From NCBI GenBank assembly GCA_000827205.1, contig KN832602.1, positions 1 through 21,061 of the forward strand: a stretch of 21,061 bases of DNA. Reading direction: 5' to 3'. The notes beneath the pieces are model-generated. The model was given only the letters and a program-made list of their open reading frames with translations, made no database searches and was not told the origin of the DNA. This stretch comes from Plicaturopsis crispa FD-325 SS-3. Lineage: Eukaryota; Basidiomycota; Agaricomycetes; Amylocorticiales; Amylocorticiaceae. A program made the translations under genes and the position numbers. Position 1 is the stretch's first letter. Each line of letters opens with the position of its first letter. This document shows positions 20,839-21,061 of this stretch, one piece after another.

Positions 20839-21061
20839 TCACCATTCCCGGGAGACTGGGCGAGGCGTCAAGGAGGAGGAAAGAAAAAGGACGCAATATG
20901 CTCACCGGCGTCAGGGGCTTGTGTGTACTGGTCCATCTCGAGCTGCAAAGTTAACGTACGCATGACCTGGACGTGGGATCCCATGCTGGTGTGCTCCCAT
21001 TCTCCGGCGCCACGACTTGCGCGAGAATGGAGCCCAGCGTCATCAAGCTCCTGCATGACGC
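20839..21061 (-). CDS. 3' end of a gene cut by the right edge, unknown function
   Basis: An open stretch from the window edge to 20906 reads MQELDDAGLHSRASRGAGEW and continues to MDQYTQAPDA. It ends at a clean donor (GTGAGC) with a 50-bp intron (20856-20905) and CGCCCAG acceptor. The last exon adds VSREW and stops at 20839-20841. The frame is open to the edge, so the 5' part lies outside. The segment is polar, with likely helix, and has no motif that I recognise. The first ATG in view (21056) need not be the true start. Confidence 0.5.

Overview
The window is the left end of a chromosome from a filamentous basidiomycete, most likely an agaricomycete. It opens with CCCTAA telomere repeats. Its genes are broken by many short introns (about 49-73 bp, GT...AG). 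It carries two pieces of a Plavaka-type (CACTA-like) transposase and a DUF6532 gene, both typical of mushroom-forming fungi. No sequence search was run; family names come from recognised motifs.

Layout from the telomere inward. 1-44 is telomere. 45-259 is a 16-bp telomere-variant array, and 314-552 is a degenerate 34-bp subtelomeric array. 553-1770 holds no gene that I can support. 1774-2363 is a C-terminal fragment of a Plavaka transposase (+). 2656-4679 is a seven-intron DUF6532 gene (-). 4961-6660 is an N-terminal Plavaka transposase fragment (+). 6888-8547 is a five-exon gene (-) for a 471-residue protein with three Myb-like modules resembling the Rap1 type. 8548-10402 is accessory DNA with one weak coding trace and a tandem 108-bp repeat. 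10403-12508 is an intronless 701-codon gene (-) of unknown function. 12509-19321 is strongly G-over-C skewed on the + strand and holds a diverged 505-bp direct duplication but no gene I can model with confidence. 19322-20372 is a four-exon Zn2Cys6 transcription-factor-like gene (-). 20839-21061 is the 3' end of another minus-strand gene that runs off the right edge.

All the host-type genes modelled here lie on the minus strand and are read towards the telomere, while both transposase pieces are on the plus strand. No operon or pathway links the genes. The most interesting items are the three-Myb protein encoded about 7-8.5 kb from a chromosome end, the DUF6532 gene lying between two transposase pieces in inverted order, the orphan 701-residue protein, and the long skewed block with its duplication.
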